Below, piece by piece: positions 11,140 to 21,007 of a DNA stretch of 47,729 nucleotides. Numbering within the stretch: position 1 is the first letter of the stretch; each line of letters opens with the position of its first letter. The notes beneath the pieces are model-generated. The model was not told the DNA's origin. It searched no databases and saw only the letters and a program-made list of their open reading frames with translations. Both the position numbers and the translations under genes were made by a program. The DNA lies in NCBI RefSeq assembly GCF_000003815.2, contig NC_049983.1, forward strand, positions 1,305,046 through 1,352,774, given 5' to 3'. This DNA is from Branchiostoma floridae. Lineage: Eukaryota > Chordata > Leptocardii > Amphioxiformes > Branchiostomatidae.

Positions 11140-14100
11140 ATGTTGCGGTTCCCGCGGTTCCCTGCAGTGGTGCTGGTCCTGCTGCTGTCCACCAGGCAGT
11201 GGCCGGACCCGCAGGCTGCTGTCCAGGCTGCTGACCAGGCTGTGCCTGACGGGCCATACCCACAGTCTGACCATGCTATGAACCAGTCTGCGCCCTACAT
11301 CAGTTCGGAGAACCCCAAGCTTCAGGAAATGGCCGGTAAGCCGCCTTTACTCCGAAGCGTAACCATGTCTGAAACTGCAACCACTGAACACCTCACGTTG
11401 CTTTTTATTTTGTTGTTGTTGTTGTTGTCTCTACCAAACTAACCAGGCTGGTATAGGAAGAATAATTTGCCAGTGGGGTTTTGCTACAAGAGGGTTTGAA
11501 AGGGGAATGTTATCCTTAATGTGGGCTGACTCTCCTAGCCAATTATTCACAATATTGCCGAATTCTACCATATGTATCTCACAGAAAGGCCTTGTGGATG
11601 CTAGTTGTTTTTGTTGACGCCTTGTTAAGTTACATCTACGCTACCTAGACAGGTAGTAACTTGGAACCGGTGCAATGGCCGAGCGGGTACAGTGTTCGCC
11701 TTGCATTCGGTAGATCGTGAGAGGTCGTCAAAGTCTTTAAAAATGGTACATGCTGCTTTCTCTGTTTAGCACTCACATTTCGTTTAACGTCAGCCCCCTT
11801 CTATAGCGGCTTGCTCAAATGTGTGGCCCAAGGGCTACAGAAATGGAGATGGGCGCCACCCCCTTAACTTTACTGGGTACTACACTGTTATATGACAAAG
11901 TTGACCTATTTCAGATTCAAAGAAAACGTTCTATGTTCACAACAGGCATGATAGAGGCGATGCATACCGAATTCAAGACTATGCGAAGTTCAGTCAGTCA
12001 CCTGGCGGAGTTGAAGGTAAGTTCGCTCACCTTTTTTTTGCCGTTGAACAGACGGGGACAATGTGGCACTGCACTCAAGTTAGTAACTTATATTAACAGT
12101 GCCACATACACGGTACAGACAGAAGGTAAAGGTGGTATTTTACCTCCACGACGAAAATCAGGTTACATATTGGTGAAGTGAGGAAGGTCGTGTTAAGTGC
12201 CTTTCCCAAGGGACAACGTCAAGAATCGAACTCGGGACCTCGAGGATCCGAGCAGTTCACCAGTCACGCCACGTCACGTTTTGTATCTGAACAAATCAAG
12301 TGCGTGAGACCTATATCATGGGAAACACACCACTCCTACTTCCTCTGTCAAATGTAGCGAAAATTGATCATCGGACGACGAGTCTGCGAGCTCCAAAAGA
12401 CATTTTCGACAGCAAGACGTGCTTTCGAATATCTTGCGATTTTTATAGATCACAGGAGATTTTCAGAGCTCGTGCTATAGTCGAAACATGTTCTTAACAA
12501 AAGGACAGGTCGCCAGTGATCTCTGAGTTCGTTACCGAGTCGCCAGTAGATCGTCCGTACCTCGGCTAGGTATCGGTCGACAGTCGGACGTCAATCCAAC
12601 GATTGAAGACCTATTTTACCTCCACAAACCTGACGATGCTCGCTAAAACTGAGACGGCCCCGCAAGAGTATCGCACAAAACTCTGGCGACCTTCCTCCAA
12701 ATCTCGCTCGACTTGTGCAAAGTCAGTGAAGTCGGGCGTGTTTCCTACGAGCATCCTGCTTTTATTACCAAAAAATGAATATGAATGGATGTAATGATCG
12801 TGAATTATCACTGGTTTTTTTTTTTTTTTAAATCATGAACGTTTAAAAACCTACTCCTGTCATGTTCTGTAGGCCTTTGAAAAGCGGATTGCTGCCATGG
12901 AGGCCCGTCAGGACGCTGCCATGGAAAATTTGTCCTCCCGTCTAAACGACACGGCCGCTGCCATGGAAGTTCTCCAGGGCGCTGCCGTGCAAAATTTGTC
13001 CTTCCGTCTTGACCAGACCGCCGCTGCCATGGAAGTTCGCCAGGACGCCGCCGCGGAAAATTTGTCCTCCCGTCTGAACCACACGGCCGCCCGACAAGCT
13101 GCCATCGAGGCCCGCCAGGACGCCGTCATGGCAAATTTCTCCTCCAGTCTAAACGAGACGGCCGCTGTCATGGAGACCTGCCTGGCCGCCATTGAAAATT
13201 TGTCCTCCCGCCTAAACGACACCGTCACCGGTAAGATTTACTCTCCAGGCTGATGTTCGGCTTCGACTAGTGTTTGACACGTTTTAGGCGTTTTCTCCGG
13301 GCTTTCTATTTTGCCCCCTTTGTAACATCACGCTACACATCCACAAAGGGGCCCGTCCGGGCAGTATTTGTGAACGAAAAGTAAGATATAAAAGACCAAA
13401 AGTAAACAACAACAACAAATCGGACAAAAAAAAACAAAACAGCATGCATATGCCTTGTGCATATTTTTTTGGCATAAACGTGTAGTTTTGCCGCAAGCAG
13501 CCCGGCTGGGCCCCGGTAGGAAATGTGACGTAGGCCTAACGGGACAAAATAGGAACCCCGACAAGAATGCATTCCGGATAGCGGCTTCACGGCATTTTCC
13601 GTCCTTCGGAATTCTATACCAGTACGTTGATATTGTATTTTTTATTCCGTTCCCCAGATTTCTGCCGGACTAGGCGCATGGGCATGTCAACCGGCGATAT
13701 TCCGGACAGCAGCTTCACCGCATCGTCCTACTACGATCACCGGTTCGTGCCTGCAAACGCCAGGTTTGGTATCATTAGGAGCTGGATACCGAGAACAGTG
13801 ACTGCGGAAGTGGAGTGGCTAAAGGTAGGGCCCTCCTGTTGATCTGTCTCTTTTAAGTCTGTACGTGCTTATAAACTCAAACAGAGGGGCAGTTTTGATG
13901 AGTATGCTGTACCCCGTGTGAAAGACTTCGCCCCAGCACAGCTATGAAGCCACATCCCGGTGGAATGCCGAATACCGCAGGGTACCCCTGGGTGTTCCCC
14001 ATGGGTAGGTCAGGGCGTCTTTTTGTTACCGCGTCCGGGTTCATTTTAATAAGTCCGACTTAAATGGTGCCCGACAGGCAGAAAAAAAAGGAGCCACAAG

Positions 14101-15747
14101 GCGTCTCAAGAGGACACGAAGGGGCGACGCCCCAAAGTGCCTAAAACAGCCCGTGAAGTGGTCATTGGACATAAGCCTTACAAACCAGTATAACTACAGG
14201 TAGACTTGGGCTAAGAGAGTCGGGTATATGGCGTCATCACTCATATTTATGACGCAGGTTGTTACTGATATAACTACATATAGACCTGGGCCAGGAGACT
14301 CTCATGTATGGCGTCATCTCCCATTTTTATGACGTAAGCTGCACCTGTGTAACTACAGATAGACCTGGGCCAGGAGACTCTCGTGTACGGCGTCATCACC
14401 CATTTTTATGACGTAAGCTGTACCTGTGTAACTACAGATAGACTTGGGCCAGGAGACTCTCGTGTACGGCGTCATCACCCATTTTTATGACGTAAGCTGC
14501 ACCTGTGTAACTACAGATAGACCTGGGCCAGGAGACTCTCGTGTACGGCGTCATCACCCATTTTTATGACGTAAGCTGCACCTGTGTAACTACAGATAGA
14601 CTTGGGCTAGGAGTCTCTGGTTTACGGCATCATCACCCATTTTATGACGTAAGCTGTACCTGTGTAACTACAGATAGACCTGGGCCAGGAGACTCTCGTG
14701 TACGGCGTCATCACCCATTTTATGACGTAAGCTGTAACTGTGTAACTACAGGTGGACCTGGGCCAGGAGACTCTCGTGTACGGCATCATCACCCATTTTT
14801 ATGACGTAGGTTGTACCTGTGTAATTACAGATAGACCTGGGCCAGGAGACTCTGGTGTACGGCGTCATCACCCAGGGCCGCCCGGACTACAGCCAGTGGA
14901 CGCAGAGCTACAGACTCTCATTCAGCATGGACGGGGAGACCTGGACCACGTACGCCGACACAGACGGCTCCGACAAGGTAACATTTACAGGTCCTGATGT
15001 GAAAGCGCGTAGCAAATAACCCACCATATGGGTTATATGGACGACACGTGGATTAGACGGCCGTCACCTGGGTTAGACGGACGCTGCATGCATGCATGGG
15101 TTAGACCAACGAAACATGGGTTAGACGGACGAGACATGGGCTAGACGGACGTCACGTGGGTTAGACGGACGCCACATGCATATGGGTTAGACAGACGAAA
15201 CATGGGTTAGACGGACGCTACATGGGTTAGACGGACGCTTCATGGGTTAGACGGACGCTTCATGGGTTAGACAGACGCTGCATGGGTTAGATGGACGAGA
15301 CATGGGCTAGACGGACGTCACGTTGGTTAGACGGACGCTACATGCATATGGCTTAGCCGGACGAGACATGGGTTAGCCGGACGAGACATGGGTTAGATCG
15401 ACTCCAGATGGGTTAGGCTGTAATAATATTGTAAGACGGGTCCACATATGGGATAGACGAACGCCACATAATGCACATTCAAATCCGAACACAAGGGCTT
15501 CTTTTAAATTTCGTACCTATGCATCGCTATTCCTCATCTCAATACCCCTTTTCACGGTTTGAAATGATCCCAGCTCCTCTCCCTGTGACTGTAGGTGTTC
15601 CAAGGGAACTATGACCGGAGCTCACCGGTGTACAACTTCCTGGACTCTCCTCTCACCACGCGGCATGTCCAGTTCCATCCCCGAACCTACACTTCGCGCC
15701 CAGCCGTGAGGATGGAGGTCCTGGGATGTCCCACGGAGCTACTGTGA
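11140..15747 (+). CDS. Secreted F5/8 type C (discoidin) domain protein with 22-residue helical repeats
   Basis: Six exons are read as 11140-11335, 11901-12016, 12873-13230, 13658-13824, 14831-14977 and 15595-15747, giving 1137 nt or 378 aa. The ATG at 11140 opens a hydrophobic signal peptide (PAVVLVLLLS). Exons 2-3 encode a helical region. Exon 3 carries five ~22-residue repeats with the core ENLSSRLNDTA and several N-glycosylation sequons. Exons 4-6 form one discoidin domain (about residues 226-373). It starts with the first Cys and MGMSTGDIPDSSFTASS, continues through IDLGQETLVYGVITQGR and FSMDGETWTTY, and closes with RMEVLGC, so both domain-bounding cysteines are present. Introns after exons 2-5 have GT/AG borders and matching phase (0, 1, 0, 0). 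Exon 1 ends in phase 1. The strongest exon 2 acceptor (11914) breaks the frame, whereas the weaker one at 11900 keeps it; an unseen small exon is the alternative. Discoidin domains bind glycans, lipids or collagens. An extracellular adhesion or lectin-like role is inferred. Confidence 0.85.
11668..11880 (+). mobile_element. tRNA-derived SINE (family 1), copy 2, in intron 1 of the discoidin gene
   Basis: It starts ACCGGTGCAATGGCC with an A-box TGGCCGAGCGG and a damaged B-box region. It continues AAAAATGGTACATGCTGCT and GTGTGGCCCAAGGGCT. It stops about 20-35 bp before the candidate exon 2 acceptors, so this insertion supplies sequence very close to a splice site. Confidence 0.8.
12050..12288 (-). 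mobile_element. tRNA-derived SINE (family 2), copy 2, in intron 2 of the discoidin gene
   Basis: It has the same body as the copy at 5548 (GTGCCTTTCCCAAGGG on the plus strand) and the same terminal hairpin: ATGTGGCACTG at about 12060 against CAGTGCCACAT at about 12097. The tRNA-like head lies at the right end and is partly eroded. Confidence 0.8.
12349..12396. repeat. Dispersed repeat shared with 47520-47566
   Basis: AATGTAGCGAAAATTGATC and CGGACGACGAGTCTGCGAGC occur here and again near the right end of the window, nearly identical. The flanks differ. It is probably the edge of a transposon family; no terminal repeats were identified. Confidence 0.6.
12891..13223 (+). repeat. In-exon 66-bp coding repeat (five units)
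   Basis: Units begin at 12891, 12957, 13023, 13089 and 13161. Units 1-3 are exactly 66 bp, unit 4 is 72 bp (a two-codon insertion, RQ), and unit 5 is shortened. The phase is preserved throughout, so the protein carries repeated helical modules. Shared nucleotide blocks are GCTGCCATGGA and AAATTTGTCCTCCCGTCT. Confidence 0.9.
14190..14877 (+). repeat. 79-bp minisatellite made of duplicated intron 4/exon 5 junctions
   Basis: Eight units precede the real exon 5. Exon-like starts are at 14200, 14279 (its AG has mutated to AT), 14359, 14438, 14517, 14596, 14674 and 14752, and the true exon starts at 14831. Each unit carries TGTGTAACTACAG, a copy of the first ~44 nt of exon 5 (ATAGACCTGGGCCAGGAGAC onwards), then TTTTATGACGTAAGC. 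The array therefore multiplied a splice acceptor together with the start of a coding exon. Confidence 0.9.
15015..15465. repeat. ~20-bp minisatellite in intron 5 of the discoidin gene
   Basis: About twenty imperfect units have the core ATGGGTTAGACGGACG followed by a variable 3-5 nt. Several units carry an extra GCAT or ATGCATATGG. It ends about 130 bp before the exon 6 acceptor. Confidence 0.85.
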
Positions 15748-15961
15748 GCATTGTCGGCCATGGTGGATTAGTGAAACGATATAAAGTATTTTGTGATTAT
15801 CATTTCTTTACACATAAGTTTGGTACTTCTCCGAAAAAAGGCATATAGTTTGGGAACACAATAATAAGTTTTAGCAAATTCCTGCCCAGAAGAAAATTGC
15901 AAGTACTTACATGTATTCTAAACACGACAAGAAATGAATATGGAGAACAGTGAAGATTTAC

Positions 15962-16440
15962 AGCATGAACGTTTGTCTTAGTAGCATTGATAAATGACAG
16001 TCTAAGCTTTACATGACCAACACTTACCGGCAATCGGGACATACCCGAATGACAGAACGTGTCTTCATTCATGATGACGATTAGCGTTTGCGTGATGATT
16101 GTGTATTTATTATGCTGTCAAGCTTTGGCGGAAAGTAAGCTGCCGGTGAATAAGCTTTATTCTTATCAGTTTTGTCTTAACACGTGGTTCAGTTTGTTTA
16201 CAAGTTTTTACTTTTGAAATCTGCTCCATAATGGCGCACCTTATTTCAGTCCTGTGCGCTATACAGACACTCTAAGTTAGGACGAACAATGGGTGCTGTG
16301 TTGCTGTACAATAGGGGATGGATTTTAACAAAATAAAATAATGTTTATGTTTGCAATAAAAATTGAGTCGATTTTTTGCAGTTTCATGTCACCTTGCAAC
16401 TTCTGGTGTGCAATATCTACAGGACAGATCTGTGTTACGG
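15962..16440. repeat. Dispersed repeat 'R', copy 2 (internally deleted)
   Basis: It has TAAGCTTTACATGACCAACAC, then jumps to GTGTCTTCATTCATGATGAC and TGATTGTGTATTTATT, matching the two ends of copy 3 (17940-18660 and beyond) without its middle. It begins about 215 bp after the stop codon of the discoidin gene, so it may lie in or near that gene's 3' end. Confidence 0.6.
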
Positions 16441-17475
16441 CTGCCCATAGGAAAGATTGTTATAATACACTGAATGAAGGCTGAAAAAAAGTACTAACCC
16501 ATATTTCAATTCTTCTCCACCAGAAAGTTACTTGGGTCTAGTTAAACTGGGGGTTGTTCTGCTCAGTTTCCGAGAAAAGCTCGCTCTATTAAAGAAACCT
16601 CACATTTGACCTTAGCTCTCTCCTGATTCAACCCGTAGCACCCTAAAACTAAAACCTGTCTAAAACCAGAACAGGAAAGCGTTTACCCTACCTGTCCCTT
16701 CTAACTCAAAAAAGTTTACAGATTGGGCAGAGAATTTCATGGTAAAGAAGGATTTTCAAGGATTTTAAGTGGCACCCAATTTCCATTTTTTTGCCCTCTA
16801 CTGCGCAACGCAACTTTGACGTCGTCCCTACTGATATCTACAGATATAACGTCTGCCAAGATGTCGCATCTTTAATCTCTGACCTCCAACAATTAAAACA
16901 AACTTCGGCCGCTATGAAAAGAATTTAAGAAAATTAGTTCAAGGCCACAGGCAGTAAACTTTATGGATGAAATTTCATGATCAAGTTTCGACGTATTTGG
17001 GTAAAAAAATCCCGTCAGAAGATGGCAAAAATTAAGGAGAAAATACCAAAGTGGGAAATATGTTGTGCGGTAGCCTTGATTATACTTGTAGAAGTGGCAC
17101 TAGTTAGTGCTTTTTTAACCATGAATGTAGTTGTAGAAGTGCCCCCTGTGGGATAGCTAGCATTGAGTGTAGTTTTCAACAATGTAGGTGATAATAGTCC
17201 TCCACCACACAAGTTTTACTTGTTTGCAGGAATTTCTGGCTTACATTGGTACCATGTTCTGTCACTTCAATTGTTGTTACAACGCTTAAGGTGTCTAGTT
17301 TGAAAATTCAGGCATGTTGCGTCTTTTACCCGTATTCTCGTATCAAATTTGGAGTCTGCATAGCATGTTATCCATAGAATTTACTTGCTGTTGTCCTGTA
17401 ATTAAAAACGACGGAATCAAAGCCAAACACACCTGTGTTAATCTTTATACAGTTGCAACCTTTTCCATTCAAGTA
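16440..17475. other. Non-coding stretch, no element recognised
   Basis: No exon is supported. TATCTACAGATATAACGTCTG at about 16844 resembles part of the right end of repeat R copy 3, so more diverged copies may be present. Confidence 0.4.
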
Positions 17476-17600
17476 CCAAATTTCAATAGCAAGGAGATAA
17501 TTAGTTTTGCCCGCAAGGCGTCACAGTATTTGTGGCCAAATTTGAGGTCGTCTGAAGGGCTGAATTTGACGTTTAAGATTACAAGACTAAATTCATTTCT
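17475..17600 (+). repeat. Dispersed repeat, inverted partner of 9535-9680
   Basis: It shares TTTCAATAGCAAGGAGA, GGCGTCACAGTATTTGTGG and GAATTTGACGTTTAAGATTA with the minus strand of 9535-9680. Confidence 0.7.
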
Positions 17601-17939
17601 GTAATTAGATTTTGTGTCTCAGTAAGCCAAACAAAACTTGGACCTTCATAATACAATGAACATGTTTGTTTCAATGCCATCTAATCACCGACTAGACGAG
17701 ATGGTAACAAGGCAATCTTGAAACGGGAGAAACCACGAAATCATCAGGGATCGGCAACATGAGAACGCAATCCGTCTAAAGCACGTAGCGGTTTGATACA
17801 AAACATAGACTTACTTTTTTCCACACCATGTAAAAATGTAACAATATATTGTACGGTTGGCTTTGTCACAATCAAAAGTAGGAACGTGGATTTTCCACCT
17901 GTTGTGTTGCCGAAGTTGTGAAAGTCATAGCACGAAAGT

Positions 17940-19060
17940 CTGAGCAGTGCTGATATGATAAGTGACAGTATAAATAAAGACTAAACTTTACATGCAGGGC
18001 TCTAGCCAGCGTCCGCTGCGTTGCTGCGTCGGACGGAAAAATTTTCAAACCAATCCGTCAACCTTGACGGACAAAAATCCTTGGTGGAAGCTACAGGCGG
18101 CTTGGGGACGCCATCCACGGCCGTAAAAGCCACACACTGTTTGTTTTGCTATTGTTATGATTGTTGACAATGTGTGTCGGCGCCCTTTCGCATAAGATAA
18201 TCCCATTAAAACCCGTTTTCCAAGGTCTCCGTTCAATTCTTCTAATCAATTTTCGCGGTTTTCGCGACGATTGGAATTGGCGGACGGAAAAAAAATCGAG
18301 CTGGCTAAAGCCCTGTTTACATGACTAACACAGAAATTGGGACTTTTCAAATTTTCGGCTGACTCAATGGACCTGTCTATTGCTACTTCCGGGACGTAGA
18401 GTATGAGACACGTGACTACAGCAACGGGTCATACGTGAAAGAATCTTAAATACACTGCGTTTTGCTGGACAAAGTCAACTACATGGATTCGGAGCCAGAT
18501 TTTTTCTTTGCAAGAAAATTGAATTCAGCTTTGTACAGTCGAGCTCATCACTCAACTTTGATCTGAGACAAGTGGCGACACAGTTTATCTGGCACTTACG
18601 ACCCGTTGCTGCAGTCACGTGTCTTTATTCATAATGACAATTTATGTTTGTGTGGTGATTGTGTATTTATTGTGCTGTGGCGGTTTGGAGGAAACTAAGC
18701 AGTTCTTTTGTCCTGTATATACTGTCAAAAACGTATCACAGTCTTTCATTGACACATAATTTAATTTGTTAACATGATTATAGTTTTGAAACTTATACGA
18801 TAATGACATGTTGTACTTCAGTCTGAAACTCATAAATGACTTTATGTTAAGACGAAAAAGTAGCATTGTGCTGCCTTGACACTGTAGAAGATGGGATGGA
18901 CTTTAAATGAAATAAAAAATTGCATAGTTAAGACAGTTTGTGCAGTTTCATGGAACACATGATACAATTCTTGGTTAGCAATATCCATAGATACAACGTC
19001 TGTATCCACGAGCTGTCCTGACCTCTGATGTTTAGGTCACAAAATAACGCATCTGGGTAA
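17940..19060. repeat. Dispersed repeat 'R', copy 3, split by a MITE
   Basis: This is the longest copy of the family. It contains GACTAAACTTTACATG, then a 321-bp insertion (17995-18315), then resumes at TTTACATGACTAACAC. Further blocks are TTATCTGGCACTTACGACC and TGATTGTGTATTTATTGTGC. The interior between blocks is only loosely alignable with copy 1. Confidence 0.65.
17995..18315. mobile_element. hAT-like MITE with 8-bp target-site duplication
   Basis: The 321-bp element begins CAGGGCTCTAGCCAGC and ends with the reverse complement of CAGGGCTTTAGCCAGC, a 16-bp terminal inverted repeat with one mismatch. It is flanked by TTTACATG at 17987-17994 and 18316-18323. CAGGG-type ends with 8-bp duplications are typical of hAT elements. 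There is no transposase ORF, so it is non-autonomous. The interior has GTCCG/CGGAC sub-repeats. Confidence 0.9.
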
Positions 19061-19325
19061 TGGGAGTTTGACACGCAAGACTTTGACAGCAGATAATTGT
19101 AGTTCTAGTATGTCTTGCTAGGTGGCATTTTGGCTATGTATACTGTTCTTTGTGCAGAACAGATATTTTACTATTAACAAGTATTGTTTATCGCTTGCGA
19201 GTTTAAAACGTAAAAATTGAATCTCGATCATCTATAATACGACTGGTCCTTATCGCTGAACCTTCCTTAACTCACACACAAACTCATACTCAAACATACA
19301 GATAGACACATATTTATTTTGTTAT

Positions 19326-19818
19326 TTAAGGTCTCATTGATGAGTTTCTTCTTCCCATAGACTTCTATATTATAATTCGTGTTTTACATGGTACCGGTCG
19401 CGTTCATAATGAAGCTACATGAAATGTCAGCAGATTTTTCATTCTATGTTGAGCAAATTTATTGTATATAATGGAAAAAAAATTGCCAATGACTAGAATC
19501 CATAGGTTTGTTGTTAATAGCAATTACAAGCTACAATTAGTCAATCCCAACAAAAGGAATTTTTTCCCTGCTAGTGTACAACCGCACCACTCAGAACCCA
19601 GGACTGTGTACCTCCGACCTAGCGCGCGGCTGTCAAACTTTACCTGCTAATTTCTTCAGTTAGAAACAAGCTTTCACCAATCTAACTTTTGATATCAGTT
19701 CGGCTGGCTAAAAGGGATTTTCTCACCGCTAAAATCATGCGTCCATGCAGCCGTTCAGTTTTTGGCTCGGATCTCTTTTAGGGTACTCACTCGGAGTAAT
19801 ACATCAATGAGACCTTAA
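19326..19818. mobile_element. TTAA-bounded inverted-repeat element
   Basis: TTAAGGTCTCATTGATG at the left is matched by the reverse complement of the same 17 bp at the right, ending in TTAA at 19815-19818. TTAA target duplication is a hallmark of piggyBac and Kolobok transposons. The interior of about 480 bp has one short ORF without a transposase signature, so this would be a non-autonomous copy. Chance is unlikely for a 17-bp match, but membership in a superfamily is unproven. Confidence 0.6.
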
Positions 19819-19978
19819 TACGCACATGGTTTAACTTGTTGACATTTTTCGGACACATTTAACGGTCGTATATATCGTGTGACCGAACTATGGGTTCTTA
19901 TATACACACATCATTTCGACGCGTTACAACAACACGAGGAAACGTCATCTAACAAATTAATCATATATTGGCGCATGA

Positions 19979-20270
19979 AGGCCGGTGCAATGGCCGAGTG
20001 GGTAGAGTGTTCGCCTTGCATTCGGTAGGTCGTGAGTTAGATTCCCGGCCGAGTCATACCAAAGACTTTAAAAATGGTACATGCTGCTGTCTCTGCTTAG
20101 CACTCAGCATTCGGGAAAGAGTATGGAAGTTGAACACACACCACTACCACTACCAGTGGACTAGCCCTCTGCTGTAGCGATTGCACAATGTTGTGTGGCC
20201 CAGGGCTGCTGAAACGGAGATGAACGCCGCCCTATGCGCCATCAGGCGGGGGAAGGAACTTTGACTGGCG
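19979..20270 (+). mobile_element. tRNA-derived SINE (family 1), copy 3
   Basis: This is the most complete plus-strand copy. It has GCCGGTGCAATGGCC, an A-box TGGCCGAGTGG, a B-box-like GTGAGTTAGATTCCC, AAAAATGGTACATGCTGCT, ACACACCACTACCACTACC, GTGTGGCCCAGGGCT, and ends near GGAAGGAACTTTGACTGG. The B-box carries TTAGATT instead of TTCGATT, which may weaken polymerase III transcription. Confidence 0.85.
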
Positions 20271-21005
20271 CATGGAGAAAGGAGTGTGTGAAATAGCTGA
20301 GTAAGAATAACAGCATTTTATTGCACATGCAGCACAGAAATAAAAGGCAACTAAGAAAATTCAATTTCAATCAGTTAATACTTTCATTGTTTTATACATA
20401 GGTAGCATTAGTATATAAATCGTGCTTATTACAGTTTTACATGATTCATTTGTCGCTGTGCTCAGGCATATTTGAGACACCACTGTTGACAATATGTGTG
20501 GGTCGCGAAAACAAATTGCCCAAATAGAACGGAAATATGGTATAATTTGCTAACATCGTCCTTATTCAAAATGTCAGTGTAATATGTATTACGGTTACAA
20601 GTAGTGGGAGTTGATTTGCAGTTGTTCTTTTATATATTCATAAATAATACACACTACTGTTAACTACCACAAATAATACATGAAGAATAGAGTAAACTTT
20701 TAATTGGATTTCTATGTTAGATGTGATGTTAATGTTAGATGTGATGTTAGTGTTAGAACATGGTCTCTACCCGTCAGCCAATTAATAAAATCATTGTAGT
20801 GTAGAAAATCGTAGTTACATAAAAATTACCTCATACAATAAGTCGTATTGATAAGAAAGTGCCACATTATTTTCATATCACAACACTTTTTTTCAGTGTA
20901 AAACTTTTTGTGCATCACCGGTCGACTGATTGAAAGTATCACTGATATGCGTGAATAGTTTTACTAGGCTGGTATGTCACTGAATAAAGAGCCACTTATT
21001 ATACC
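20270..21005. other. AT-rich non-coding stretch
   Basis: No exon is supported. A small tandem repeat of GTTAGATGTGATGTTA-type units lies at about 20716-20755. Confidence 0.5.
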
Positions 21006-21007
21006 AA

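Noticed and set aside
12908-13228. Minus-strand 106-codon frame opposite discoidin exon 3
   Set aside because: It is an antisense shadow of the 66-bp coding repeats. The plus strand has matching splice sites and phase.
14541-14997. Plus-strand ORFs across the 79-bp minisatellite
   Set aside because: They read through non-exon parts of the units in shifting frames. Only exon 14831-14977 fits the splice phases.
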